Shown here in pieces: positions 55,015 to 64,000 of a stretch of DNA of 64,000 bases; positions within the stretch are counted from its first letter, which is position 1; each line of letters starts with the position of its first letter. The position numbers and the translations under genes were made by a program. This stretch comes from Hordeum vulgare subsp. vulgare (lineage: Eukaryota; Streptophyta; Magnoliopsida; Poales; Poaceae). Under the pieces are notes generated by a model, which worked only from the letters and a program-made list of their open reading frames with translations, did no database searches and was not told where the DNA came from. The stretch covers positions 454,152,844-454,216,843 of the forward strand of contig NC_058522.1 of NCBI RefSeq assembly GCF_904849725.1, read 5' to 3'.

Positions 55015-56590
55015 ATGAAGGTGAGTGGTAGGAAGGTGGAGTGATACTTGCAATCGACGGTGATGGACATGTATGCAAATAAATGGACCGGGATTAGATG
55101 TCCATGTACAAAATGCAAAGAAGGACTAATTTTGGACCCTTTTGATGGTGGCAGTTTGAAGGCCCACTTGCTAATCAATGGTTTCATGGATGGCTATACT
55201 CTTTGGATAAGTGAAGATGATGATGATGACGTCCACATGACAGGAAATAATGACATGGGTCTAGACGAAGAGATGACCGATCGACACGAAGATGATGGCG
55301 CCGGACACGTCGGCGGTGAAGAGTCCGAACACGGCGACGGGGAAGAGTCTGGACACGGTGGCGGGGAAGAGTCCGGACATGGCGTGGGAGAAGATTCTGG
55401 ACATAGCGAAGAAGAAGCAGAGTCCAGACATGGTGGAGAAGAGGCGATGGACATGCCGCAAACTTCGACGCTACTAAGTTCAGTCGTGCAGGACCCTGAT
55501 GTTCGAGATGTCCTTCGAACGAGTACAAATAGCGATACAGTTGCTTCTAGAGAGGAGGCCAAGCTGGTGCAACTTGAAGTAGACTCGATGACTCCATTAT
55601 ATGACGCTTGCAATCCTGAGGTTACCCGCTTGAGTTTCATGCTCGAACTTCTAAAGACGAAGGCCAAAAACAAATGGACAAACAAAAGCCTCAATGGGCA
55701 CTTGAAGTATCTACATAATAAAGTTCTTCTCGCAGGGAACCTGTGTCCTACTAGTGTCGATGAGGCCAAGAAAATCATTTCCCTCGAGATCTGCCACACA
55801 TTATATGCCACACATACAACAAAGATTGCATCATTTATCGGTGTGAGCACGCGGAAAAAACTAGGTGTCCAGTGTGTAATGCTTCTCGATACAAGAAGGC
55901 AGGAAAGAAAGCTCCTCAGAAAGTTGTATGGTACTTTCCGACCACTCCTCGTCTGCAGCGGTATTTCGTAGATCCTAAGGAAGCAAATCTCATGCGCTGA
56001 CATGCGGAGAGGAAGAAGCCCAATGATGGAGATGATACGAAGCTGAGATACCTCGCAGATGGTAGCCAATGGAGAGAACTCTACACCGAATATCGTTTTT
56101 TCAGAGAAGATGCAAGGAACATCGTCCTTGGTGCGTGTACTGATGGCATAAATCTATTTGGAAACGAGAGCAACAATGAAAACACATGGCCCATCTTTGT
56201 ATGAATGTACAACCTCCCCCCATGGAAGTGCATGAAGACAAAGTACATACACATGAGCATGCTGATTCAAGGGCCGAAACAACCGGGAAATAATATTAAC
56301 CTATATATGGGGCTTTTGAAAGAGGAGCTAGACACATTATGGAAATCGCCGGTCAAGACATGGGACGCCAACACGAGAGATTATTTCTATACGACAGTTG
56401 CGCTGATGACGACGGTGCATGACTATCTTGGTTATGGGTACACCTCAAGATAGGTGTGACACAGACACAGCAGATGCACGAGGTGCATGGATGATACAAC
56501 ATCTCACCAGCTTACGACAACGAAAGATGTCGGGTCTGGGAAAATCGTGTACATGGGGCATCGTAGATGGCTCGAAAAGGATGAATGATG
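55015..56590 (+). pseudogene. CACTA TNPD transposase, N-terminal part
   Basis: ATG at 55015 follows an intron-like acceptor CCTTGCAG. TGA at 55042 interrupts after MKVSGRKVE. The frame then runs MDMYANKWTGIRCPCTKC (transposase-associated domain with its Cys cluster), GFMDGYTLWISEDDDDD, and an acidic segment with repeated EESGHGGG-like units (55303-55440). It goes on to LYDACNPEVTRLSFMLELL. A frameshift near 55820 moves on to RCPVCNASRYKKAGKKAPQK, YFPTTPRLQRYFVDP, WRELYTEYRFFREDARNI and, after a stop at 56202, YNLPPWKCMKTKYIHMSMLI (TNP2 domain) and YFYTTVALMTTVHDYLGYGY. It ends at RRWLEKDE where the LTR element is inserted. Confidence 0.88.
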
Positions 56591-58217
56591 ATGAGGTAAT
56601 GTATATACTTCTCGCCCCCTCCTTGGTTACCCCAAGTGCAAGGTTGAGATGTAGTGAGCAGCAAGTCTCACTTACACAGGGACTATAAGGTTTATCGAAC
56701 TAGGAGGACTCTGAGGTTCAACAAGTAGGTGCCTTCTGATCTGGCGCTTACAGAGGACGCTGACCTGCACACACAAACAAATAACTTTGCTCCCAACGAG
56801 TACAGAGAGGTTGTCAATCTCTCCATCCTTGTAGTTTGCAAAGGATCAAACACAAAGGTAATAGTAGTAGTGATAGCAACGAGAAAGTAAATAAAGCAGT
56901 AAATAGTAGTGGTGTAAGCAATGATGGTAATGTGGACCGGAGTCACATGATGTTCACTAGTGATGTATCTCTCCCAAAATACGGTAAATAGCTATGCGAG
57001 GTAAACAAATTACAGACAGGCAACTGACAGAATTAAAAATGCACCGCAATACTAATCATGCTCATTGATTATTCCGAGGTTCAAAGTAATATGCAATACG
57101 CCAAGACAAGTAGACCGTTTATTCACCAGCATCTACTTACTAATCATCCACCTAGAGATATCTATCCAGAACATCTCTCCGGTATTAAGTTGCGAGTCTC
57201 ACCCAAAGTGTAAACTCAAAGCAGCGGACAATCGCATTCACAAACTATGCATAAGGTAAACACTACTTGCAACCGCAGTCACAAGCACCGTTGTTTTATC
57301 CTTGGTGGCAACAACACATCCCCTAGTCTCATGTTTTTGTCACTCAAGCTAGACATTGAGGGGCATGAACCCACAATCATGCATAACACTCCCTCTTGGA
57401 GTTACGATCTACTACTCGGCCAAAGCAATGAACGGTAACGGGGAACATCCATGAATCACTAAGAACATAATATAAAAGGATAACCAGATATATAACTCAC
57501 AATAATCTGAACATAATCTCATAATACATCGGATCCCATCAAACTCAACATAGCGAAAGCAAGAGGATTACATATATGCCTTGATCATGTAGGGCAGCTC
57601 ACAAGGACTAACCATTGAAGCACAAGATTGGAGAGAAGACATAACATAGCTACTGGTCATGGAATCATGGTCCAAGGAGGACTACTCATGGCACGTCTGG
57701 GAAGCGTCCATGGCGGTGGAGAAGCTCCCGGAGATCAATCTTCCCTCCGGCAAGGTGTCGGGAAGGGGTCTCCTGGCGCTCCCGATCTCGTAATCGCTGC
57801 GGCGGCGGCACGATGGAAGAAATCGAGATTCTGGATGTTGTATAAGGGTTTTCTCGCGAAGGAGTAAATATAGGCAAAAGGAGGGCACCGCCCACCCAGG
57901 CGGCCTTGTGGCACGACCAGGGGTCAGACCGCGTGGGGTGGCCGTCTGGGCAGGCCCTGGCCCCCCTTCGGTGATTCTGAAGTTCCCGTCACGCTGATAT
58001 ATATATATATATTCTTGAATTTTTGGAGCTTCGGAAAATAGGGTAAAAGCTCCTGCAAAAAAGACATCAGCAGACAGAAACTGGCACTCGGTGCACTAAG
58101 TTAGTAGGTTAGTCTAAATATGTGAAAAATTATATAAAAGTGTTGCAAAACATATAACAATGTCACCCAAAAGATCATGGAACAAGCAGAAATTATAGAT
58201 ACGTTCGGGACGTATCA
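56590..58217 (-). repeat. 3' LTR of a further Gypsy-type element
   Basis: On the minus strand it starts TGATACGTCCCGAACGTATC at 58217 and ends near 56590 where CACTA coding sequence stops. The exact end and target duplication are unclear because the other side of the element is lost. It shares the general start and the AAGCTTGGGGA polypurine tract (58218 on) with the element at 1622-8048 but is a different family or subfamily. Confidence 0.8.
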
Positions 58218-59538
58218 ACATCCCCAAGCTTAATTCCTGCTCGTCCTCGAGTAGGTAAATGATAACAGAAATAATTTCTACGGTGACATGCTATCTCACA
58301 TATAAGAACTACAAAGTAAAGCAAGTAAGATATGCAATTCAAGTCAAGACAATAACAAGCAAGAGTCTATTTCTAGTATTGTAATTAGCAAAGTAAAAAC
58401 ATAATGGTGCAAGAGCTCTCGCTGTCCGTGACTCACATGTCTTCAAATGGTGTTTGCGTGCAAGAAGTGGGAGATGGGTTGAGAGTAAAAATAGTTTTTT
58501 TAATTGAGAACCCAATCTATTAAAATTTCACACTTGGTCTCCTTCGGAATCTTATTCTCACTCTTCCCCAGACCACTAGTCAGGTGCAAGTAAAAAATGA
58601 TCATCTCCCTTTCAACTTTGAGCACTCATACAATGGATGAGCGTAAGCAAGATGTATTGGCACTTAGGATGGCAAAGAGAATAATGATGTGGAAGGAAGA
58701 CAAAAAAGGTGTGACAGGCTCACATCAATGAGGACAATCATAGGTGAGAGAAAACCAAATGATAGATATGATGTGAGGAGTAGGGATTGCCATGCAACGG
58801 ATGCACATATGAGATATGGTAATCTCTTCAATGGAACCAGTGGGGTGCATCCAACTTGTTTGCTCATGAAGACCTAGAGCTCATTTTAGGAGGCTCATCA
58901 TTGGAATATGCAAACCAAGTTCTATAGTGTAAAGTTCCCCACATAGTTATGCATGAATGATAATCTCTATGTAGTACCAATATAGCAATGGAGTACGAGT
59001 GTGGATCTTTCAAAAAGGAATAGTAGTGTTGCCCCCTTCTCTCCCTTTTTTTTTCTTTCTTTCTTTTTTATTTTTATTTTTTTTATTTTTGTGGCCTCTT
59101 TAGCTCTTTCATTTATATCTCATTTGTCCTATTTGGGATCTTTTCATTTTGTCCTCTTTGGGATCTTTTCCTCTCTTAAGGGCAACACTCTATTTTTTTA
59201 CAAGAGTAGAAAGAAAAATCTTCACACTTTATAGGAAGTATTCAACATAAAGAACAATGATAACTATCATGATGTATGCAAATGTATGCCTCTCCCAGTG
59301 TAGCAGGATATGCAATGATACTAGTGCGTCATGTAGCAAAAATAATAATAAGGGCCAAGCCCAACTAACACGCGGCTCCTCGACCAAGCAAAAGCATGTA
59401 GGACATGAAGATCAAGTCAAGAGATGATGGATGTTGCATGACAATGTATCTTGGAAAGGCTATGGAAATGCCTTAATAGGTAGGTATGGTGGCTGTTTTG
59501 AGGAAGATATAATGAGGCTTATGTATGACAAAGCGTAT
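58218..59538 (-). mobile_element. Interior of the further Gypsy-type element, cut by Copia
   Basis: Non-coding interior with blocks shared with 3184-4100, such as the run at 58779-58801 and the T-rich tract followed by GGCCTCTTTAG (59035-59110). No gag or pol is seen in this part. The right Copia element interrupts it at 59538; CGTAT (59534-59538) would be the target duplication. Confidence 0.75.
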
Positions 59539-61316
59539 TGTTGGGGAACGTAGCATAAATTCAAAATTTTCCTACGCCATATTCAGATCTTCCTATGGAA
59601 AGACCAGCAACGAGAGAGGGGTAAGAGCATCTTCATACCTTTGAAGATCACTAAGCTGAAGCGTTGCTAGAACGCGGTTGATGGAGTCGTACTCGCGACG
59701 ATTCAGATCGCGTTGTGATTCCGATCTAGTGCCGAACAACGGCACCTCCGCGTTCAACACACGTGCAGCCCGGTGACGTCTCCCGCACCTTGATCCAGCA
59801 AGGAGGAGGGAGAGGTTGGGGAAGAACTCCAGCACCACGACGGCGTGGTGTTGATGGAGAGACGAGGTCTCCCGGCAGGGCTTCGCCAAGCACCGGCACA
59901 GAGGAGGAGGAAGAAGGGCATGGCTGCGCCGAGAGAGAGGGAAAAGTCTATCTCCCAATGGCCAAAAGTACCCGGTATATATAGGGGAAGGGAGGGGCTG
60001 CGCCCCCTTGAGGGTTTCCCCCTCCTGGGGGGGTGGCAGCCCTAGATGGGGCTGGTGCGGCAGCCAAGGGGGGGGGGAGGGGTGTGGCGCACCCCTAGTG
60101 GGCCTTAGGCCCACCTGGCTTAGGGTTTGCCCCCCTTTTCTCTTCCCTGCGCATTGGGCTGAGTGGGGAGGCGCACCAGCCCACCTAGGGGCTGGTTCCC
60201 TCCCCTACTTGGTCCATCTTACCTCCCGGGGTCGTTGCCTCCCTTCGGTGGACCCCCGGGGCCACCTCCGGTGGTCCCGGTGGTCCCGGTACCTTACCGG
60301 TGATGCTCGAAACACTTCCGGTGTCCGAAACCATCCGTCCTATATATCAATCTTTACCTCCGGACCATTCCGGAGCTCCTCGTGACGTTTGAAATCTCAT
60401 CCGGGACTCCGAACAACTTTCAGTAACCTCGTATAACAATTCCCTATAACCCTAGCGTCACCGAACCTTAAGTGTGTAGACCCTACGGGTTCGGGAGACA
60501 CGCAGACATGACCGAGACACCTCTCTGGCCAATAACCATTAGCGGGGTCTGGATACCCATGGTGGCTCCCACTTGCTCCACGATGATCTCATCGGATGAA
60601 CCACGATATCAAGGATTTAATCAATGCCGTATACAATTCCCTTTGTGTGTCGGTATAGAACTTGCCCGAGATTCAATCGTCAGTATACCAATACCTTGTT
60701 CAATCTCGTTACCGGTAAGTCTCTTTACTCGTTCCGTAGCACGTCATCGTGTGACTAACTCCTTAGTCACATTGAGCTCATGATGATGTTCTACCGAGTG
60801 GGCCCAGAGATACCTCTCCGTCACACGGAGTGACAAATCCCGATCTCGATTCGTACCAACCCAACAGACACTTTCGGAGGTACCCGTAGTGCACCTTTAT
60901 AGTCACCCAGTTACGTTGTGACGTTTGATACACCCAAAGCACTCCTACGGTATCCGGGAGTTGCACAATCTCACGGTCGAAGGAAAAGATACTTGACATT
61001 AGAAAAGCTTTAGCATACGAACAATACGATCTAGTGCTATGCTTAGGATTGGGTCTTGTCCATCACATCATTCTCCCAATGATGTGATCCCGTTATCAAT
61101 GACATCTAATGCCCATGATCAGGAAACCATGATCATCTATTGACTAACGAGCTAGCCAACTAGAGGCTTGCTAGGGACACATTGTGATCTATTTATTCAC
61201 ACATGTATTACTGTTTCCTGTTAATACAATTATAGCATGAACAATAGACGATTATCATGAACAAGGAAATATGATAATAACCATTTTATTATTGCCTCTA
61301 GGGCATATTTCCAACA
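59539..61316 (-). repeat. 3' LTR of the right Copia element
   Basis: 1778 bp. On the minus strand it starts TGTTGGAAATATGCCC and ends CCCCAACA. A TATATATA motif lies at 59976-59983. Frames inside are not genes. Confidence 0.93.
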
Positions 61317-61330
61317 GTCTCCCACTTGCA
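61317..61330 (-). other. Polypurine tract of the right Copia element
   Basis: On the minus strand TGCAAGTGGGAGAC directly precedes the LTR. The left copy has one G in place of A. Confidence 0.85.
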
Positions 61331-61348
61331 CTAGAGTCAATAATCTAG

Positions 61349-63981
61349 TTACATTGTGATGTATCGAACACCCATAGCATTATGGTGTTGATCATGTTTT
61401 GCTCGTGGAAGAGGTTTAGTCAACGGGTGTGCAATATTCAGATCCGTGTGTACTTTACAAATATCTATCACTCCACTGTGGACATGGTCCTGGATGGAGT
61501 TGTAGCGGCGTTTGATCTGCTTCGTCTTTCGGTGAAACCTGGGCTCCTTGGCTATGGCAATGGCCCCAGTGTTATCACAGAAGAGTGTCATTGGACCCGA
61601 CGCGCTTGGAACCACTCCAAGGTCGGTGATGAGCTCCTTCATCCAAATTCCTTCATGAGATGCTTCTGAAGCAGCTATGTACTCCGTTTCACATGTAGAT
61701 GCTACCACGACTTCTTGCTTGCTGCTGCACCAGCTCACTGCCCCACCATTCAACACATATACATATCCGGTCTGTGACTTAGAGTCATCCAGATCTGTGT
61801 CAAAGCTAGCGTCGACGTAACCCTTTACGACGAGCTCTTCATCACCTCCATAAACGAGAAACATTTCCTTAGTCCTTTTCAGGTACTTAAGGATATTCTT
61901 GACCGCTGTCCAGTGTTCCATACCGGGATCACTTTGGTACCTCCCTACCAAGCTTATGGCAAGGTTTATATCAGGTCTGGTACACAGCATGGCATACATT
62001 AGAGAGCCCACGGCTGATGCGTAGGGGACAGAACTCATCTTCTCTCTATCTGCTCCCGTGGTCGGTGACTGAGTCTTACTCAATCTCATACCTTGCAAAA
62101 CTGGCAAGAACCCTTTCTTTGAGTTTTCCATATTGAACTTCTTCAATATCTTGTCAAGGTATGTACTTTGCGAAAGACCTATGAGGCGTCTTGATCTATC
62201 TCTATAGATCTTGATGCCTAATATGTATGCAGCTTCTCCAAGGTCCTTCATTGAAAACTTTTGTTCAAATAGGCCTTTATGCTCTCCAACATCTCTATAT
62301 TATTCCCCATCAATAATATGTCATCCACATACAGTATGAGGAAAGCTACAGAGCTCCCACTCACTTTCTTGTACAGACAGGCTTCTCCGTAAACCTGTAT
62401 GAACCCAAACACTTTAATCACCTCATTAAAGCGAATGTTCCAACTCCGAGATGCTTGCACCAGCCCATAGATGGAGCGCTAGAGCTTGCACACTTTGTTA
62501 GCACCCTTAGGGTCGACAAAACCTTCTGGTTGCATCATATACAACTCTTCCTGAAGGTTCCCGTTAAGGAACGCTGTTTTGACGTCCATTTGCCAAATTT
62601 CATAATCATAAAAGGCGGCAATTGCTAACATGATTTGGACTGATTTCAGCTTCGCTACGGGAGAGAAAGTCTCTTCGTAGTCAACTCCTTGAATTTGTCG
62701 AAAACCCTTTGCGACAAGTCGAGCTTTGTAAACGGTTACATTACCGTTTGCATTAGTCTTCTTCTTGAAGATCCATTTATTTTCTATGGCTCTCCGGTCA
62801 TCGAGCAAGTCCACCAAAGTCCATACTTTGTTCTCATACATGGATCCTATCTCGGATTTCATAGCCTCAAGCCATTTGTTGGAATTCGGGCCCGCCATCG
62901 CTTCTTCATAGTTCGAAGGTTCACCGTTGTCTAACAACATGATTTCCATCACAGGGTTGCCGTACCACTCTGGTGCGGAGCGTGCCCTTGTGGACCTTCG
63001 CGGTTCAGTAGTAACTTGATCTGAAGCTTCATGATCATCATCATTAACTTCCTCTTCAATTGGTGTAGGCGCCACAGGAACAACTTCCCGCGCTGGGCTA
63101 CTATCCTGTTCGAGAGGGGGTGTAATTACCTCATCAAGTTCTACCTTCCTCCCACTTACTTCTTTCGAGAGAAACTCTTTCTCTACAAAGGATCCGTTCT
63201 TGGCAACAAAGGTTTTACCTTTGGATCTAAGATAGAAGGTATACCCAATAGTTTCTTTAGGTTATCCTATGAATACGCATTTATCCGCTTTGGGTTCGAG
63301 CTTTTCTGGTTGAAGTTTCTTCACATAAGCATCGCAGCCCCAAACTTTAAGAAACGACAACTTAGGTTTCTTGCCAAACCATAGTTCATACGGTGCCGTC
63401 TCAACGGATTTAGACGGTGCCCTATTTAAAGTGAATGCTGCAGTTTCTAATGCGTATCCCCAAAATGATAGCGGTAAGTCGGTAAGAGACATCATAGATC
63501 ATACCATATCTAATAAAGTGCGATTACGACGTTCAGACACTCCGTTGCGTTGCGGTGTGCCAGGCGGCGTCAGTTGTGAAACGATTCCACACTTCCTTAG
63601 GTGTGTGCCAAACTCGTGACTCAAATATTCTCCTCCACGATCAGATCGTAGACATTTAATTTTTCTGTCACGTTGATTCTCAACCTCACTCTGAAATTCC
63701 TTGAACTTTTCAAATGTCTTAGATTTGTGCTTCATCAAGTAGATATACCCATACCTACTCAAATCATCGGTGAGAGTGAGAACATAACGATAGCCACCGC
63801 GAGCTTCAACGTTCATCGGACCACACACATCAGTATGTATTATTTCCAATAAGTCGGTTTCTCTCTCCATTATTCCTGAGAATGGAGTCTTAGTCATCTT
63901 GCCCATGAGGCACGGTTCGCATGTGTCAAATGATTCAAAGTCAAGAGACTCTAATAGTCCATTAGTATGGAGCTTCTTCAT
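61349..63981 (-). pseudogene. Copia pol: integrase, RT and RNase H, broken
   Basis: From the right: a CxxC zinc-binding piece (DTCEPCLMGK), integrase core with Asp blocks (TDVCGPMN, LRSDRGGEY) and the Glu block (PQRNGVSERRNRTLLDM). Then come a linker, RT with LILYVDDILLMGNN and RNase H with YVDASFDTDLDDSKSQ, VASTCETEYIAASEA and the end GVRYITM. Lesions: TGA after LLDMV near 63496 (an Arg or Trp position), TAA in place of Tyr after CVFIG near 63260, TAG for Gln before RSIYGL near 62477, and a one-base deletion at about 62250 (SFQ in place of SFSMKDL). The long frame 62251-61349 is intact. The gene cannot make a full polyprotein. Confidence 0.93.
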
Positions 63982-64000
63982 GCGCTTAACGCCGATATAA

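Larger units (their letters stand above)
54053..56590 (+). mobile_element. CACTA transposon, 5' part, cut by an LTR element
   Basis: Starts CACTAGTAAGAACAACC at 54053, with TTA before it as the possible 3-bp duplication. The subterminal region (54080-54440) consists of TAGCAGTAGCGCT repeats in both orientations, the pattern of a different Triticeae CACTA family from the GTCCCGG type. A promoter or leader region and a TNPD gene follow. The rest of the element would continue beyond the insertions, outside the window. Confidence 0.88.
59539..64000 (-). mobile_element. Copia LTR retrotransposon, BARE1/WIS/Angela type, minus strand, partial
   Basis: The minus-strand order in view is integrase, RT, RNase H, polypurine tract (61317-61330) and 3' LTR (59539-61316). 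The 5' part lies beyond the right edge. It is the same family as the element at the left edge but in opposite orientation, and less decayed in RNase H. It is inserted in a Gypsy-type interior. Confidence 0.93.

Noticed and set aside
60008..60783. Frames in the right Copia LTR
   Set aside because: They fall in the LTR, are not shared with the left LTR, and show no protein signature.

Overview
This is a stretch of large-genome grass DNA, almost certainly Triticeae (wheat, Aegilops, barley or rye). It is almost entirely transposable elements nested in one another. The diagnosis rests on LTRs of the BARE1/WIS/Angela type (start TGTTGGAAATATGCCC), Athila-like Gypsy elements primed by tRNA-Asp with LTRs starting TGATACGTC, CACTA elements with (A)GTCCCGG-type subterminal repeats, and Stowaway and Harbinger elements. 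I see no intact host gene. One short minus-strand segment (40088-40984) looks like a decayed host gene for an RNFT-like membrane protein.

Layout. (1) 9919-38921 is a large plus-strand CACTA element whose left end lies outside the window. It carries the tail of its TNPD transposase (9919-10929) and a multi-exon second gene (12580-38430) ending in a Ulp1-like protease. A Copia element of the BARE1/Angela type (from before base 1 to 9918) sits in its TNPD gene. A non-autonomous Gypsy-type element (1622-8048, target duplication CATGG) sits in that Copia. An Athila-like Gypsy element (13568-34115, duplication GTGAG) sits in the second CACTA gene, and a second Athila-like element (19812-30088, duplication GCAGA) sits in the reverse transcriptase of the first. 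(2) 38922-41223 holds the host pseudogene and unassigned DNA. (3) 41224-46319 is a decayed minus-strand CACTA with a solo LTR (42239-43789, duplication GACTC). (4) 46320-48540 is a minus-strand LINE, broken by a Stowaway MITE that itself contains another MITE. (5) 48544-50904 is a PIF/Harbinger-type element (duplication TAA) with an apparently intact two-exon Myb/SANT-like gene and no transposase. (6) 50908-54052 holds small MITEs, a plus-strand LINE RNase H remnant and a degenerate minisatellite. (7) 54053-about 56590 is the start of a third CACTA (plus strand). It is cut by a Gypsy-type LTR (about 56590-58217) with part of its interior, and that is cut by a minus-strand Copia (59539 to beyond 64000) of the same family as the one at the left edge.

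How the parts work together. Nearly every element is defective, with stops, frameshifts, lost domains or interruption by a younger insertion, so activity would need proteins from elsewhere. The most interesting pieces are a conserved coiled-coil reading frame in the env position of both Athila-like elements, the intact Myb/SANT gene inside a transposase-less Harbinger element with an 88-bp palindrome, paired hairpins in front of the second CACTA gene, and two independent retrotransposon insertions within nine bases of the same site in two separate CACTA transposase genes.
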